Shown here: positions 17,165 through 26,885 of the stretch, piece after piece
Numbering within the stretch: the stretch's first letter is position 1
Layout: each line of letters starts with the position of its first letter
From: Chitinophaga arvensicola
Lineage (GTDB): Bacteria; Bacteroidota; Bacteroidia; Chitinophagales; Chitinophagaceae
Length of the DNA: 64,000 nucleotides
Direction: 5' to 3'
NCBI RefSeq assembly: GCF_900110835.1
Contig: NZ_FOJG01000002.1
Location: 2,198,979-2,262,978, forward strand
The notes under the pieces: generated by a model
The model's input: only the letters and a program-made list of their open reading frames with translations
Databases searched by the model: none
What the model was told of the DNA's origin: nothing
Made by a program: the position numbers and the translations under genes

Positions 17165-17797
17165 CTATTTCTTACGCGCCAGCAGCAACAGATCTGTGGT
17201 CATATTGCCATCAAAGCCCGGATACTGCTTGCGGTCGGTGAAGATGACCTCAAAACCACTGTTCTCCAGATCAGTGGTGAGCGCTGCCGCAGGATGATAA
17301 TACATATACACTTTATCGCCGGCACTGGAAGTAACCACGCCCGATTTTTCATAGTCATCTTCCATCGTGCTGAGATACAATACACCACCCGGCAATAACC
17401 TGTCCGCCGCATCAGCAATGAGTTTCGCAGCTTCTTCCTGATTGAGATAAGGCAAACAGAATCCGCACATAATGCCGTTAAACTGTTGGGAGATGTGGCT
17501 GATATCCCGTGCATCCATGGGTTCAAACGTTGCGCCGGGGCTATTCACCCTGGCCAGTTCCAGCATATTGGGAGCAATGTCGGTAGCCAGGATACGAAAG
17601 TCCGGCCGCCTGTCGCGCAGGTACCGTGTCACATTACCGGGCCCGCAGCCAATTTCCAGGATAGCGGCATTTTCCTGCGGGATATGCTGACAGAACAAAT
17701 CGAATGAAGCATGGTAAGGCTCCACGTTCATGTACTTCTGCTGGTACAGGGCGGCATTCTTATTAAAGACTTCCGCCGCTGAGAGTATATGATCCAT
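17165..17797 (-). CDS. Class I SAM-dependent methyltransferase
   Basis: A protein of about 210 residues with the Rossmann-like methyltransferase fold. Motif I is ILEIGCGPGNVTRYL, the acidic residue after beta 2 lies in RILATDIAPNMLELAR, motif II is ATFEPMDARDI, and the later strand IMCGFCLPYLNQEEAA fits motif III. The substrate is unknown. I chose the ATG at 17797 (MDHILSAAEVFNK); an upstream in-frame ATG at 17827 would add ten residues and bring the gene within 19 bases of its upstream neighbour, with which it probably forms an operon. Confidence 0.82.
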   Translation of the reverse strand: MDHILSAAEVFNKNAALYQQKYMNVEPYHASFDLFCQHIPQENAAILEIGCGPGNVTRYLRDRRPDFRILATDIAPNMLELARVNSPGATFEPMDARDISHISQQFNGIMCGFCLPYLNQEEAAKLIADAADRLLPGGVLYLSTMEDDYEKSGVVTSSAGDKVYMYYHPAAALTTDLENSGFEVIFTDRKQYPGFDGNMTTDLLLLARKK

Positions 17798-17846
17798 ACT
17801 CAGGAAATTAGCAAATTTTATCTGCACTGCCGGCCATTATTTTTTG

Positions 17847-18548
17847 CTAGGCAGGAAGGCCGTTGGGATCGGCCGTGAGGGCCTCGCTCATGAAATCGAA
17901 AAACGGGCGCATCGCCTGAAACGTACGACTGGCTTCTTTTACAAAATCTCCCTTTAATACCTCTTCGTCAGTGAACCGGCGGATGAGCAAAAACTGTTTG
18001 TAACGCAGCAGGTCAATCGCTTCATGATCCGCCGGAAAGCCTTTGGGCGCTGTTTTCAGCTGCTCTCCTTCCAGTGCCTGGAACATCGTTTTAAAAGACT
18101 TACTGTTGATGATCTTCCGCAACGGAGCAGCGTCAAATGCAATCTCTTCCCGGATCCTTTTCAGATCATCGGTCGACGGTCCCCAGAAACCACCGGCCAC
18201 AAAACTGTTGCCTGCCTCAATATGAAAATAGTAACCTCCCCGGCGCTGTTTGGTAGCACGTTTAAAGCTACCGCTCCAATGCGTTTTATAAGGGGTTTTA
18301 TCCTGGGAGAAACGGGTATCGCGGTAAATACGGTATATGCTCTTTTTGCCGGAAGGCGTTTCGATCAGGTCGTGTGCCGACAACTCCTGCAACAGGCCTT
18401 CTGCAAATGTTTCCACCTGCTCCAGTTCCTGCTGGTACTTTGGCTTATGGGCGTTGAACCAGTCGCGGTTGTTATTTTGCTTGAGGGTTTTTAAAAAATC
18501 AAAGCCAGACTGCTGTATACGGGGTAATTGAATATCTTTCTTTGCCAT
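17847..18548 (-). CDS. TIGR02453/DUF2461 family protein
   Basis: A 233-residue protein with the conserved DUF2461 pattern: FLKTLKQNNNRDWFNAHKP near the N-terminus, YRIYRDTRFSQDKTPYKTH in the middle and GGYYFHIEAG then GGFWGPSTDDLKRIREEI after it. The family is widespread and lacks an established function. A perfect -7 box lies at 18571-18578. It heads a likely leftward cluster with the methyltransferase and the membrane protein. Confidence 0.9.
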   Translation of the reverse strand: MAKKDIQLPRIQQSGFDFLKTLKQNNNRDWFNAHKPKYQQELEQVETFAEGLLQELSAHDLIETPSGKKSIYRIYRDTRFSQDKTPYKTHWSGSFKRATKQRRGGYYFHIEAGNSFVAGGFWGPSTDDLKRIREEIAFDAAPLRKIINSKSFKTMFQALEGEQLKTAPKGFPADHEAIDLLRYKQFLLIRRFTDEEVLKGDFVKEASRTFQAMRPFFDFMSEALTADPNGLPA

Positions 18549-18570
18549 AAATATTATTCATTTTTCGTGG

Positions 18571-18578
18571 CAAAGATA
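18571..18578 (-). promoter_or_regulatory. -7 box TATCTTTG for the DUF2461 gene
   Basis: Read on the minus strand, TATCTTTG exactly matches TAnnTTTG and lies 22 bases before the ATG at 18548. No clear -33 TTTG is seen. Confidence 0.5.
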
Positions 18579-18646
18579 CTATAAACGATGCAGGCAGATG
18601 GGCTAAAAAAGTTATTTTTACAAGGATGCAATCCTAAAAACACGAT

Positions 18647-19423
18647 ATGAAAATAGCCACTTATAATGTGAATGGCGTGAACGGCCGCCTGCCGGTATTA
18701 CTCCGCTGGCTGAACGAAACCGCCCCGGATATTGCCTGTTTACAGGAGCTGAAGGCGCCGCTGGAAAAATTTCCGGAACAGGCCATCCTGGATGCCGGCT
18801 ACAAGGCCATCTGGCATGGACAGAAAAGCTGGAACGGTGTAGCTATCCTATCCCGCGAAGCGGCCCTGAAAGAGGTCCGCAGGGTGCTTCCCGGCGACCC
18901 GGAGGATCTGCACAGCCGTTATATTGAGGCAGAAGTAAACGGGATCATCATTGCCTGTCTTTATTTGCCCAACGGCAACCCCGCCCCCGGCCCTAAATTC
19001 GATTACAAACTGAAATGGTTCGAACGCCTCACCACGCATGCAAAAGAACTGCTGGCAGGCAAGCAACCGGTGGTACTCACTGGCGATTTCAACGTGATGC
19101 CCACAGAACTGGATGTATACAAACCGGAACGCTGGGTAGATGATGCCCTGTTCCGTCCGGAAACAAGGGCGGCGTTTAAAAAGCTGGCCGGTCAGGGCTG
19201 GACAGATGCCATCAGAACCCTGTACCCCGATCAGAAAATCTATACTTTCTGGGATTATTTCCGGGATGCCTATGGCCGCGATGCCGGCTTACGTATTGAT
19301 CATTTTTTGTTGAGTCCGCAGCTGAAAGATAAACTGGTGGCAGGTGGCGTAGACCGGAACGTACGGGGATGGGAGAAAAGCAGCGATCATGCCCCCGTAT
19401 GGATTGAACTGAAAGATATATAA
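18647..19423 (+). CDS. xth: Exodeoxyribonuclease III
   Basis: A 258-residue Mg-dependent endonuclease/exonuclease/phosphatase-fold enzyme of base-excision repair. All catalytic elements are present: N in ATYNVNGVNGR, E in CLQELKAP, the D-x-N of LTGDFNVMPTELDVY, and the terminal SSDHAPVW. RIDHFLLSP is the conserved block before the last motif. ExoIII cleaves at abasic sites and removes 3' blocking groups. It is divergent from the DUF2461 gene and ends 3 bases before a convergent gene. Confidence 0.94.
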   Translation: MKIATYNVNGVNGRLPVLLRWLNETAPDIACLQELKAPLEKFPEQAILDAGYKAIWHGQKSWNGVAILSREAALKEVRRVLPGDPEDLHSRYIEAEVNGIIIACLYLPNGNPAPGPKFDYKLKWFERLTTHAKELLAGKQPVVLTGDFNVMPTELDVYKPERWVDDALFRPETRAAFKKLAGQGWTDAIRTLYPDQKIYTFWDYFRDAYGRDAGLRIDHFLLSPQLKDKLVAGGVDRNVRGWEKSSDHAPVWIELKDI

Positions 19424-19426
19424 TAT

Positions 19427-20179
19427 TTACCGGGCCTCGTCCGGGTGGCCCTTTTTCCATACTTCGGTAAAATACCGCCCGCAGTCCTGGATATACTTGT
19501 AATACTGGTACTCATTCTCAAACTGGAACAGCATGAGATAATCGGGCCGGTATTCTTTCATAAAAATTTCCAGCGCCGGCGATTCAATACCGGTAATCTT
19601 TTTCACCAACGTTTTATTAAAACGGTGGTCTATGTATTTTTCCTGCTCATCCCTTTCCAGGAAGCGCCGGAAATTTTCCATTCTTTTTATTTTCTTCATG
19701 CTGAAAAGCGCGTCGAGGCTAACGCCCACGCCTACACCGTTACTGCCACCCGTCAGGTATTCAGGTGAATACTCAAATATTTTGCGGTATTCATTGCGGT
19801 TTTCCAGCGAATCCTGTTTGTAGTTGCGGGCACGCATGGTAGATACTTCTACTGTAGGCAGATAATGCACATCCACATGCAGGCTCATATTGAAAGGCCT
19901 GTTTACCGGGATCTCCTTCACGGCAAATTTCATGGTTGCTTTTCCCTGGTAAGAAAAACTGATAGAATCGTTGGGATAAAGTATAATGTTATAACGTCCC
20001 GCAGAATCAGTGACGGCGCCGGTACCGGAATTACTCATCACACTCACACCGGCCATACCAAAACGTGCAGAGCGATCATAGATCGTTCCGTTGATCCGCA
20101 CCTGGCCATCAGCCGCCAGGCGGAGGAGGATCAATAACGTGAGGATTGCGGTCCTTTGAAGGAGTGTAGAGATGCCCAT
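19427..20179 (-). CDS. Secreted carboxypeptidase-like regulatory domain protein
   Basis: A 250-residue exported protein with a signal peptide ending near LAADGQ, then a CarboxypepD_reg-like beta-sandwich at about residues 27-110 (VRINGTIYDRSARFGMAGVS, DSAGRYNIILYPNDSISFSY). The remaining 140 residues are charged and helical (SMKKIKRMENFRRFLERDEQ), a layout found in many uncharacterised Bacteroidota proteins. It probably sits at the cell envelope. Function unknown. The AraC gene upstream on the same strand ends after this gene starts, with 63 bases between. Confidence 0.75.
   Translation of the reverse strand: MGISTLLQRTAILTLLILLRLAADGQVRINGTIYDRSARFGMAGVSVMSNSGTGAVTDSAGRYNIILYPNDSISFSYQGKATMKFAVKEIPVNRPFNMSLHVDVHYLPTVEVSTMRARNYKQDSLENRNEYRKIFEYSPEYLTGGSNGVGVGVSLDALFSMKKIKRMENFRRFLERDEQEKYIDHRFNKTLVKKITGIESPALEIFMKEYRPDYLMLFQFENEYQYYKYIQDCGRYFTEVWKKGHPDEAR
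19432..19456 (+). terminator. Probable terminator for xth
   Basis: GGGCC and GGCCC form a 5-bp stem with a 10-base loop, followed by TTTTT. It lies inside the last codons of the convergent gene. Confidence 0.45.
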
Positions 20180-20242
20180 TTCGCCCTCAATCTAAGACAG
20201 GATGAAAACATAAGCAAGAACAGGCAAAATATTAACAATTCG

Positions 20243-21154
20243 TTATATCTGATTCCCCGCGCGTTCGCGGATATTTTTCCGGAATGCAGCGGGTGAGATA
20301 CCGGTATGTTTAATAAAGTATTTTATAAAGTTAGATGGCTCCGGGAAACCAAGCTCATAGCCTATTTCCTTGATCAGCTGATGACTGTAACCCAGCAGCC
20401 GCCGGGCTTCCAGCAGCACTTTATCATCGATGAGCTGCTTCGGGGTTTTCCCGGAGATCTGCGTGGTAGCCAGGTGTAATCTTTTTTCCGAAATATGCAG
20501 CATGGCAGCATAAGCAGCCACTTTTTTCTGCCGGGAGAATTCTTTTTCTACCAGGGAGATATATTGCTGGGCAAACAAGGCATCCCGGTTCAGCGGGTCG
20601 TGGTGCATATGGGTCATACCTTTTTCGCGTGCCGCCAGCATCAGGAAATTGCGGAGCAGGTTACGGAGAATATCTGTTTTAAAGGCATCCGGTGGCCCTT
20701 CTATTTCCTCTTCCATGGCATGAAGAATGGCCATAAAAGCCGGCAGCCGCTCCCCTGGCTGAATACTCGTTAAAGCGGCATGATCGCTGAACAGGGCGGT
20801 ATCCTGCAAAAAATGTTGATCTGTGATGGTCTGGTAAAGAAAATCTTCTGTAAAACTGATAGTGAGCCCGTGATAGTCCTTCTCATGGTGCAGCAGCTGC
20901 ACACTGTCCTTCCGCACAAACAGGATGGTATTTTCCTGGAATTCCACCGGGCTGAAATTTACCTGGAAACATTTTCCACCGGCTTTAAACCAGAAAATAT
21001 GAAACGCATTGGTGCGGATAGGATGGTTGAGCAACTCGTTGTTGGCGGCTATAAAGCTTTGCATGGACGCTATTTCAAAGCCTGCTGCCGTGAGCCGCAG
21101 GTAGGGAATAGCGTTGTTCTTAGTTCCTGTTGTTCGTCTGTTGGCCGTTTGCAT
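20243..21154 (-). CDS. AraC family transcriptional regulator
   Basis: A 303-residue regulator. The N-terminal half (about 30-190) is a cupin-like sensing domain (HIFWFKAGGKCFQVNFSPVE). The C-terminal AraC DNA-binding domain spans about 200-295, with two HTHs: KKVAAYAAMLHISEKRLHLA and IKEIGYELGFPEPSNFIKYF, ending in HTGISPAAFRKNI. It is divergent from the sigma/FecR/SusC locus starting at 21371, but that locus has its own sigma regulation, so the target is uncertain. Confidence 0.88.
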   Translation of the reverse strand: MQTANRRTTGTKNNAIPYLRLTAAGFEIASMQSFIAANNELLNHPIRTNAFHIFWFKAGGKCFQVNFSPVEFQENTILFVRKDSVQLLHHEKDYHGLTISFTEDFLYQTITDQHFLQDTALFSDHAALTSIQPGERLPAFMAILHAMEEEIEGPPDAFKTDILRNLLRNFLMLAAREKGMTHMHHDPLNRDALFAQQYISLVEKEFSRQKKVAAYAAMLHISEKRLHLATTQISGKTPKQLIDDKVLLEARRLLGYSHQLIKEIGYELGFPEPSNFIKYFIKHTGISPAAFRKNIRERAGNQI

Positions 21155-21370
21155 AGCTATCAGGTTTAATCTGTTTATTCAGATGCAAACCGCCTAAAAA
21201 TCCATAGAAAAAATAGCCGGTCTGAGTTCCGGTAGTTTGCTGTCTCCTCTGCCACTTCTATTATTGTCATGTGTTTTTTTTGTACTTTGCAAACTCCTTC
21301 TTTACTGATAGGTGCATATTTATGCCGCTATCATGGAGATATTTCAATTTACGTGAACAGGACTTAACGG

Positions 21371-21970
21371 ATGATCAATGATACCGGACATGAAAGTGCA
21401 CTTTTCCACCAAATAGCTCAGGGGGATGAAGCCGCATTTGAAACCCTGTTTCATCTGTACGTCCCCAGGATCAAGCCGGTTATTGCCCGTATCATACAGG
21501 TAGAAGGACCGGAAAAAGACATTATCCAGGAAATATTCCTGGGGCTGTGGCTTAGCCGGGAAAAGCTCACGGAGGTAGTTGTTCCGCACAACTGGATCTT
21601 TAAAATGGTATATCACCGCTGTTACAGCTGGCTCCAGAAACAGGGCATCCGGAATAAGGCCAGCCAGATCATTACCCGGGAAAACAGTGACCATTCCAAT
21701 CTCACAGAAGAAAATTTATCCTTTACAGAAACCTCCCTGCTGGTAAAACAGGCCATTATGCTGTTACCGCCGCAGGCGCAGAAGATCTACCTGCTTAGCC
21801 GGGAAAAAGACCTGAAAATTGCAGAAATTGCCAGTGAACTGCAATTATCTCCCCAAACCGTTAAAAATTCCCTGGTCCGCTCCCTGAAATCTATCCGGGA
21901 ATACCTCACCCAACACGGTATTATTCTTCCGCTGATCCTCCTGGCATGGGGCACTTTATATTTTTCTTAA
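21371..21970 (+). CDS. ECF RNA polymerase sigma-70 factor of locus 1
   Basis: A 199-residue Bacteroidetes-type ECF sigma factor. Region 2 shows ETLFHLYVPRIKPVIARIIQ and KDIIQEIFLGLWLSREKL; WIFKMVYHRCYSWLQKQ follows. Region 4 is at about 130-180 with LLPPQAQKIYLLSREKDLKI and IASELQLSPQTVKNSLVRSL. It precedes a fecR gene by 111 bases and a susC-susD-GH2 set on the same strand, the standard trans-envelope signalling arrangement. A degenerate -7-like GTACTTTG is at 21282-21289. Confidence 0.92.
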   Translation: MINDTGHESALFHQIAQGDEAAFETLFHLYVPRIKPVIARIIQVEGPEKDIIQEIFLGLWLSREKLTEVVVPHNWIFKMVYHRCYSWLQKQGIRNKASQIITRENSDHSNLTEENLSFTETSLLVKQAIMLLPPQAQKIYLLSREKDLKIAEIASELQLSPQTVKNSLVRSLKSIREYLTQHGIILPLILLAWGTLYFS

Positions 21971-22081
21971 CTTTTTTTCGGGAGACATAGGTACTATGTT
22001 GATACTTGTGGTACGTATATGCAGGGGCGCCTGTAATCGCCCTGTTATCAACTGAATTTAATACGCTTTAAAACGAAGCCG

Positions 22082-23275
22082 TTGTCCACATCAGAAAGAC
22101 TTACATACTTAATAGAACAGGTACAGCAACTCCGCGCCACGTCGGAAGAGTATAAAGAGCTGTTACAACTGATCCAACAGGATGAGTCGGGAGAGGTTGT
22201 GCGTCAGCTGGATGCGTTTCACGGCAATCACCAACCCGCCTCCACGGCTGAATACGACCATACTTACTGGCAGCAGGTGGTACAGGAAGTATTAACGGCA
22301 GATAAATCGCTGACAAACAGGTTCGTTCCCCTTCCGGTGAGCAACCCGCTCCGTTTGCGCCAACGCTACTGGTGGGCAGCCGCCGCAGCGGTGATATTAC
22401 TGGCCGCCGGCGTATATTACATAGCACCCAAAAAACAACAGCCACCCGTTATTGCGGCGGCTCCTGTAAAAGATATTGCCCCGGGAGGCAACCGGGCTAT
22501 CCTCACTTTATCGGATGGCTCCCAGATCCCGCTGGACAGCGCCGGAAACGGCGTACTGGCCCAACAGGGCGGCACCCGGATCACCAAACTGAGTAACGGG
22601 CAACTGGCCTACAATGGCGCAGGCACCAAAGACGACCAGGTATTATATAACACCATGAGCACCCCTCTTGGCGGACAATACAAACTTATTTTACCGGATG
22701 GCACCACCGTATGGCTGAATGCCGGCTCCTCCATCAGCTACCCCACCGCATTTACCGGCACAGAAAGAAGTGTGTCTGTTACCGGGGAAGCCTACTTCGA
22801 AGTAGCAAAGAACGACAAAATGCCCTTCCGTGTAAAGGCTGGTAATACTACCATCGAAGTATTGGGAACAGATTTCAATGTGAATGCGTATAAAGACGAA
22901 GCCAGTATTAACACTACCTTATTACAGGGTGCGGTAAGAGTGAGCGCACAGCAACAGGTACAAATACTGAAACCGGGTCAGCAAGCCAGGGTAAACGGAA
23001 ACACCCTGCAGGTAATAAATCACGTAGATATCAATGAAGTAATGGCCTGGAAAAAAGGCTTCTTCTCCTTTAACGACGCCGACCTGCCCACGGTAATGAG
23101 GCAGCTGTCGCGCTGGTACAATGTACAGGTTACTTATGAAGGCGGCATCCCTGAACGGGTATTTACCGGGGAAATAGGCCGTGACCTGACTTTATCTCAG
23201 GTATTAAAAGGACTGACAAAAACAAGAATCAAATATAGGATTGAAAATGGTAACCGGATTATTATCCAACCATAG
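22082..23275 (+). CDS. FecR-type anti-sigma factor of locus 1
   Basis: A 397-residue inner-membrane protein. The cytosolic sigma-binding part is about 1-95, the TM is about 97-115, the FecR domain is about 190-295 (STPLGGQYKLILPDGTTVWL, SVSVTGEAYFEVA), and the DUF4974-type domain is at 320-397 (MRQLSRWYNVQVTYEGGIPE). The start is a TTG at 22082; no earlier ATG fits, and the protein opens MSTSERLTYL, which suits the family. It should hold the upstream sigma factor inactive until the STN domain of the SusC at 23457 signals that substrate is bound. Confidence 0.9.
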   Translation: MSTSERLTYLIEQVQQLRATSEEYKELLQLIQQDESGEVVRQLDAFHGNHQPASTAEYDHTYWQQVVQEVLTADKSLTNRFVPLPVSNPLRLRQRYWWAAAAAVILLAAGVYYIAPKKQQPPVIAAAPVKDIAPGGNRAILTLSDGSQIPLDSAGNGVLAQQGGTRITKLSNGQLAYNGAGTKDDQVLYNTMSTPLGGQYKLILPDGTTVWLNAGSSISYPTAFTGTERSVSVTGEAYFEVAKNDKMPFRVKAGNTTIEVLGTDFNVNAYKDEASINTTLLQGAVRVSAQQQVQILKPGQQARVNGNTLQVINHVDINEVMAWKKGFFSFNDADLPTVMRQLSRWYNVQVTYEGGIPERVFTGEIGRDLTLSQVLKGLTKTRIKYRIENGNRIIIQP

Positions 23276-23353
23276 TTATGAACAATGAAGTATTCAGGAC
23301 AATGAAAAATTTAAGGCGACCGCCGCAAACACGCTATGCATATTGAATAAAAA

Positions 23354-23387
23354 AACCGGGGATAAAGATTGGCGTCCTACCCCGGTT
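23354..23387 (-). terminator. Hairpin between fecR and susC, terminator-like on the minus strand
   Basis: AACCGGGG and CCCCGGTT form an 8-bp stem with an 18-base loop. Read on the minus strand the stem is followed by TTTTTATT, an intrinsic terminator; on the plus strand no U tract follows. It could block antisense transcription or act as a leader structure or processing site upstream of susC. Confidence 0.5.
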
Positions 23388-23456
23388 ATAGTTCAATTTA
23401 ATCAACAAACAAGTCGGTAAACATCATTTATTAATTCAACCAAACATTGCAAAAGT

Positions 23457-26400
23457 ATGCAACTTAAGGCTATTTGTAATTCCGGTACCCGCAGATATTG
23501 GAAATTTGCGGGGCTATCCACCAAAATCTTGTTAGTTATGAGGCTAACTTCTTTTCTGCTGCTTATAGCGGCATTGCAGGTAAGTGCTGAAGGCAATGCA
23601 CAAACAGTGACCTACTCCGCAAAAGGAGTTAGTCTGCAGAAAGTGCTGAACGCTATTAAAGAGCAGACCGGCTTCGTTTTCTTCTATGATAAAGAAGATC
23701 TGAAAAACAGCCAGCCTGTTACCGTAGATCTGAAAAACGTTTCTGCCCAGGCAGCCATGGAAATGGTACTCCGCCAGCAGGCACTCAGCTTTGATATCCA
23801 GGGGAATACCATTTTCATTACCCGGAATGAGAAACCCGCAGCTCCCATATTACCCGCTCCTCCCCCTCCTGTAGTCATTTCAGGAAAGGTGACGGATGAA
23901 ACCGGCGCGCCTATTCCCGGCGCTTCCGTTGTCATAAAAGGCACAAAAAAAGGAGTTATTTCCGGCCCGGATGGTAGCTACCAGCTGTCGAACGTACCGG
24001 AAAACGCCATACTGGTAGTAAGCAGTATCGGCTACGGCTCCAAAGAAGTAAGCACCACCGGCAAAACACAACTGAATATTACCCTGTCGCCCGATGTGAG
24101 CACGCTGCAACAGTACGTTGTAGTAGGTTACGGCACACAGAAAAAAGCCAACCTCACCGGCGCAGTCACTTCTATTAGCACAGAACAACTGACTAACCGC
24201 CCGGTTACCAGCTTAGGCAATGCCCTCCAGGGAACGATGCCCGGTATCACCGTTACAGCGGCTACCAGCGGCCAGCCCGGCAACGATGCTGCCAAGATCC
24301 GTATCCGTGGTATCGGTACGATGAACAACGCTGATCCCGTGATCGTGGTAGACGGTGTGGTAACCAATGTGAGCAACCTGAATAATATCAACCCGGACGA
24401 TATTGCCACCCTGTCTGTACTGAAAGATGCGGCTTCTGCTGCCATCTACGGTTCACGTGCCGCCAACGGCGTACTCCTCATCACTACCAAACAAGGTAGA
24501 AAAGGCCCGCCACAGGTAACTTACAACGGATATGTCGGAAAACAGCAGGCAACCGGTTTACCGGATTTCCTGCCCTCCTGGCAGGCAGCCACCCTGTACA
24601 ACAAGGCACTGAGCAATGAAGGCAAAACTGCCCGCTGGACAGACGCCGAAATACAGAAATTCAAAGATGGCTCCGATCCTTTCAATTACCCGAACACAGA
24701 CTGGCTCGGAATGTTCTATAAAGGAAGCGGCTTACAGCAAAACCATTACGTAGGTGTAACCGGCGGCGCTGATAAAACACAGTATGCTTTCTCTATGGGT
24801 ATGTTTGATGAAAATGGTCTTGTGAAAAAAACCAACGCCAAACGTTATACCAGCAGACTGAATGTTACTTCCCAGATCACTGACCGCGTAAAAGCCATCG
24901 GTAACATCGCCTTTACTGCCTCCGACAGAAATGAACCCAGCAACCCTTACACGGGTGATTTTACCCAGCTGGTAAGACAGATCAACCGCATTTCCCCTAC
25001 CGTTCCTTACAAATATGCAAACGGTTACTACGGACGCATTTCGGATGGTAACCCGATGGCATGGCTGGAAGGTAACAGCTTTAATAAATACAATAACTAT
25101 GACCTGATCGGTAATGTCGGCGTAGACTGGGAAATTGTAAACGGCCTGCATTTCAAACCCTCCCTTGCTTATGTGATGAAGATCTATCATAACAAGAAGT
25201 TTATTGCAGATCAGCAATACTATGATGCAGACGGTAACAAAACCGCTTACCAGGGGCCCAATTCCGTAAAGGATGAAAATAGCTTCAGCAACACTGTTAC
25301 CCAACAGGCACTGCTGGATTACACCAAATCTTTTGGCAAACACAATTTCAAAATACTCGGCGGTTATTCACAGGAACTGACCAAATTCAGCTTTGACGAC
25401 AACTATCGTAAAGGTTTCCTGAATAATGAATTAACAGATATCAACCTGGGTTCTACAGACGGACAGAAAGCCACCGGTTATTCTTATGAATTAGCGTTGC
25501 AGTCTTACTTCGGTCGTTTCAACTATGATTACGACGGCAAGTACCTGTTTGAAGCGAACATGCGTTATGATGGTTCCTCCCGCTTTGCGCCAGGCAACAG
25601 ATGGGGTGCATTTCCATCTTTCTCCGCAGGTTGGAATATAGACAGGGAAGACTTCTTTACTCCGTTGAAAAAATATGTATCCAATCTTAAAATCAGGGGT
25701 TCATGGGGCCAGCTGGGTAACCAGTACATCACGGGAACGGATGATACCAATTTTCCCACCTTTGTTTATTATCCATGGATTACCAATATCAATGGCAGCC
25801 AGAACTATAGCTTCGGCGGAACTGCGGCAGCTATTGCGGCCGGTGTAGCTCCGGTAAACGGCGCCAACGAAAAAATAAAATGGGAGTCTACTACCGAAAC
25901 AGGCGTAGGTATTGATGCAGGCTTCCTGGATGGAAAAATTAATTTCACCGCCGATTACTTCCACAAAGTAACCAATGATATCCTTCTGGCAGTACCCGTA
26001 GGCGCAGTTTACGGACAAAAAGCACCTGTTCAGAATGCAGGTTCCGTGCTTAACAGCGGCTGGGAATTTGCCGTAGGCTACAACGAATCCAAAGGCGCCT
26101 TTAAATACAATGTTTCCGCCAACGCTGCCTTTATCAAAAATAAAGTAACCGATCTGGCAGGTACCGGACCAACCGTTACCGGTTATACTTACAGACAGGT
26201 AGGCTATCCGGTGAACTCCCTCTATGGTTACGAAGCAGACGGTATTTTCCAGTCGGCCGACCAGGTGGGCAAATCACCCTACCAGACTACCAATACCGCA
26301 GCAGGCGATCTGAAATACAAGGATAAAGATGGCAATGATACCATCAACAGCGCCGACAAAGTATACCTGGGCAACTATTTCCCTAAAGTAACCTTTGGGC

Positions 26401-26867
26401 TGAACCTCAGCGGCTCCTGGAAAAATTTCGATGTGAATATTTTCCTGCAGGGCGCTGCCGGTGTAAAAACATATATAGATGCGGGTAAACTTGGTGCAGT
26501 AAGCTCCGGAGCCGGTAAGCCTACTTCAGCCTTACTCGATACCTGGACACCGGAAAATACTTCCGCTGCTCTCCCACGTATCTGGTACGCCAATACGCAG
26601 AATGATCCGAGTGGCACACCATCTTCCTTCTGGGTAAAAGACGGCTCTTATCTCCGCCTGAAAAACTTACAGGTAGGCTATACTTTACCGGAAAGAGTAG
26701 TGAAAAGCATTGGTCTTAAGAAAGTACGCTTCTATTACAGCGGACAAAACATCCTGACCTTTGATCACCTGTACAAATGGATAGATCCGGAAGCTTCCAT
26801 TACCAGCAGTATCTATTACTACCCGCAGGTGAAAGTGCACACATTTGGCGTAAATGTTAGTTTTTAA
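23457..26867 (+). CDS. SusC/RagA-type TonB-dependent receptor with STN domain
   Basis: A 1136-residue outer-membrane receptor. After a long signal region (the hydrophobic core is around 24-45), an STN domain at about 50-110 (VLNAIKEQTGFVFFYDKEDL) can contact FecR in the periplasm. A CarboxypepD_reg domain follows at about 140-220 (ISGKVTDETGAPIPGASVVI), then the plug (YVVVGYGTQKKANLTGAV and SVLKDAASAAIYGSRAANGV) and a beta-barrel to the C-terminal Phe. It imports an oligosaccharide with the SusD partner 18 bases downstream. A later start at residue 28 is possible, but the long N-terminus is usual in this group. Confidence 0.95.
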   Translation: MQLKAICNSGTRRYWKFAGLSTKILLVMRLTSFLLLIAALQVSAEGNAQTVTYSAKGVSLQKVLNAIKEQTGFVFFYDKEDLKNSQPVTVDLKNVSAQAAMEMVLRQQALSFDIQGNTIFITRNEKPAAPILPAPPPPVVISGKVTDETGAPIPGASVVIKGTKKGVISGPDGSYQLSNVPENAILVVSSIGYGSKEVSTTGKTQLNITLSPDVSTLQQYVVVGYGTQKKANLTGAVTSISTEQLTNRPVTSLGNALQGTMPGITVTAATSGQPGNDAAKIRIRGIGTMNNADPVIVVDGVVTNVSNLNNINPDDIATLSVLKDAASAAIYGSRAANGVLLITTKQGRKGPPQVTYNGYVGKQQATGLPDFLPSWQAATLYNKALSNEGKTARWTDAEIQKFKDGSDPFNYPNTDWLGMFYKGSGLQQNHYVGVTGGADKTQYAFSMGMFDENGLVKKTNAKRYTSRLNVTSQITDRVKAIGNIAFTASDRNEPSNPYTGDFTQLVRQINRISPTVPYKYANGYYGRISDGNPMAWLEGNSFNKYNNYDLIGNVGVDWEIVNGLHFKPSLAYVMKIYHNKKFIADQQYYDADGNKTAYQGPNSVKDENSFSNTVTQQALLDYTKSFGKHNFKILGGYSQELTKFSFDDNYRKGFLNNELTDINLGSTDGQKATGYSYELALQSYFGRFNYDYDGKYLFEANMRYDGSSRFAPGNRWGAFPSFSAGWNIDREDFFTPLKKYVSNLKIRGSWGQLGNQYITGTDDTNFPTFVYYPWITNINGSQNYSFGGTAAAIAAGVAPVNGANEKIKWESTTETGVGIDAGFLDGKINFTADYFHKVTNDILLAVPVGAVYGQKAPVQNAGSVLNSGWEFAVGYNESKGAFKYNVSANAAFIKNKVTDLAGTGPTVTGYTYRQVGYPVNSLYGYEADGIFQSADQVGKSPYQTTNTAAGDLKYKDKDGNDTINSADKVYLGNYFPKVTFGLNLSGSWKNFDVNIFLQGAAGVKTYIDAGKLGAVSSGAGKPTSALLDTWTPENTSAALPRIWYANTQNDPSGTPSSFWVKDGSYLRLKNLQVGYTLPERVVKSIGLKKVRFYYSGQNILTFDHLYKWIDPEASITSSIYYYPQVKVHTFGVNVSF

Positions 26868-26885
26868 CACAAAGCAATCAACATC

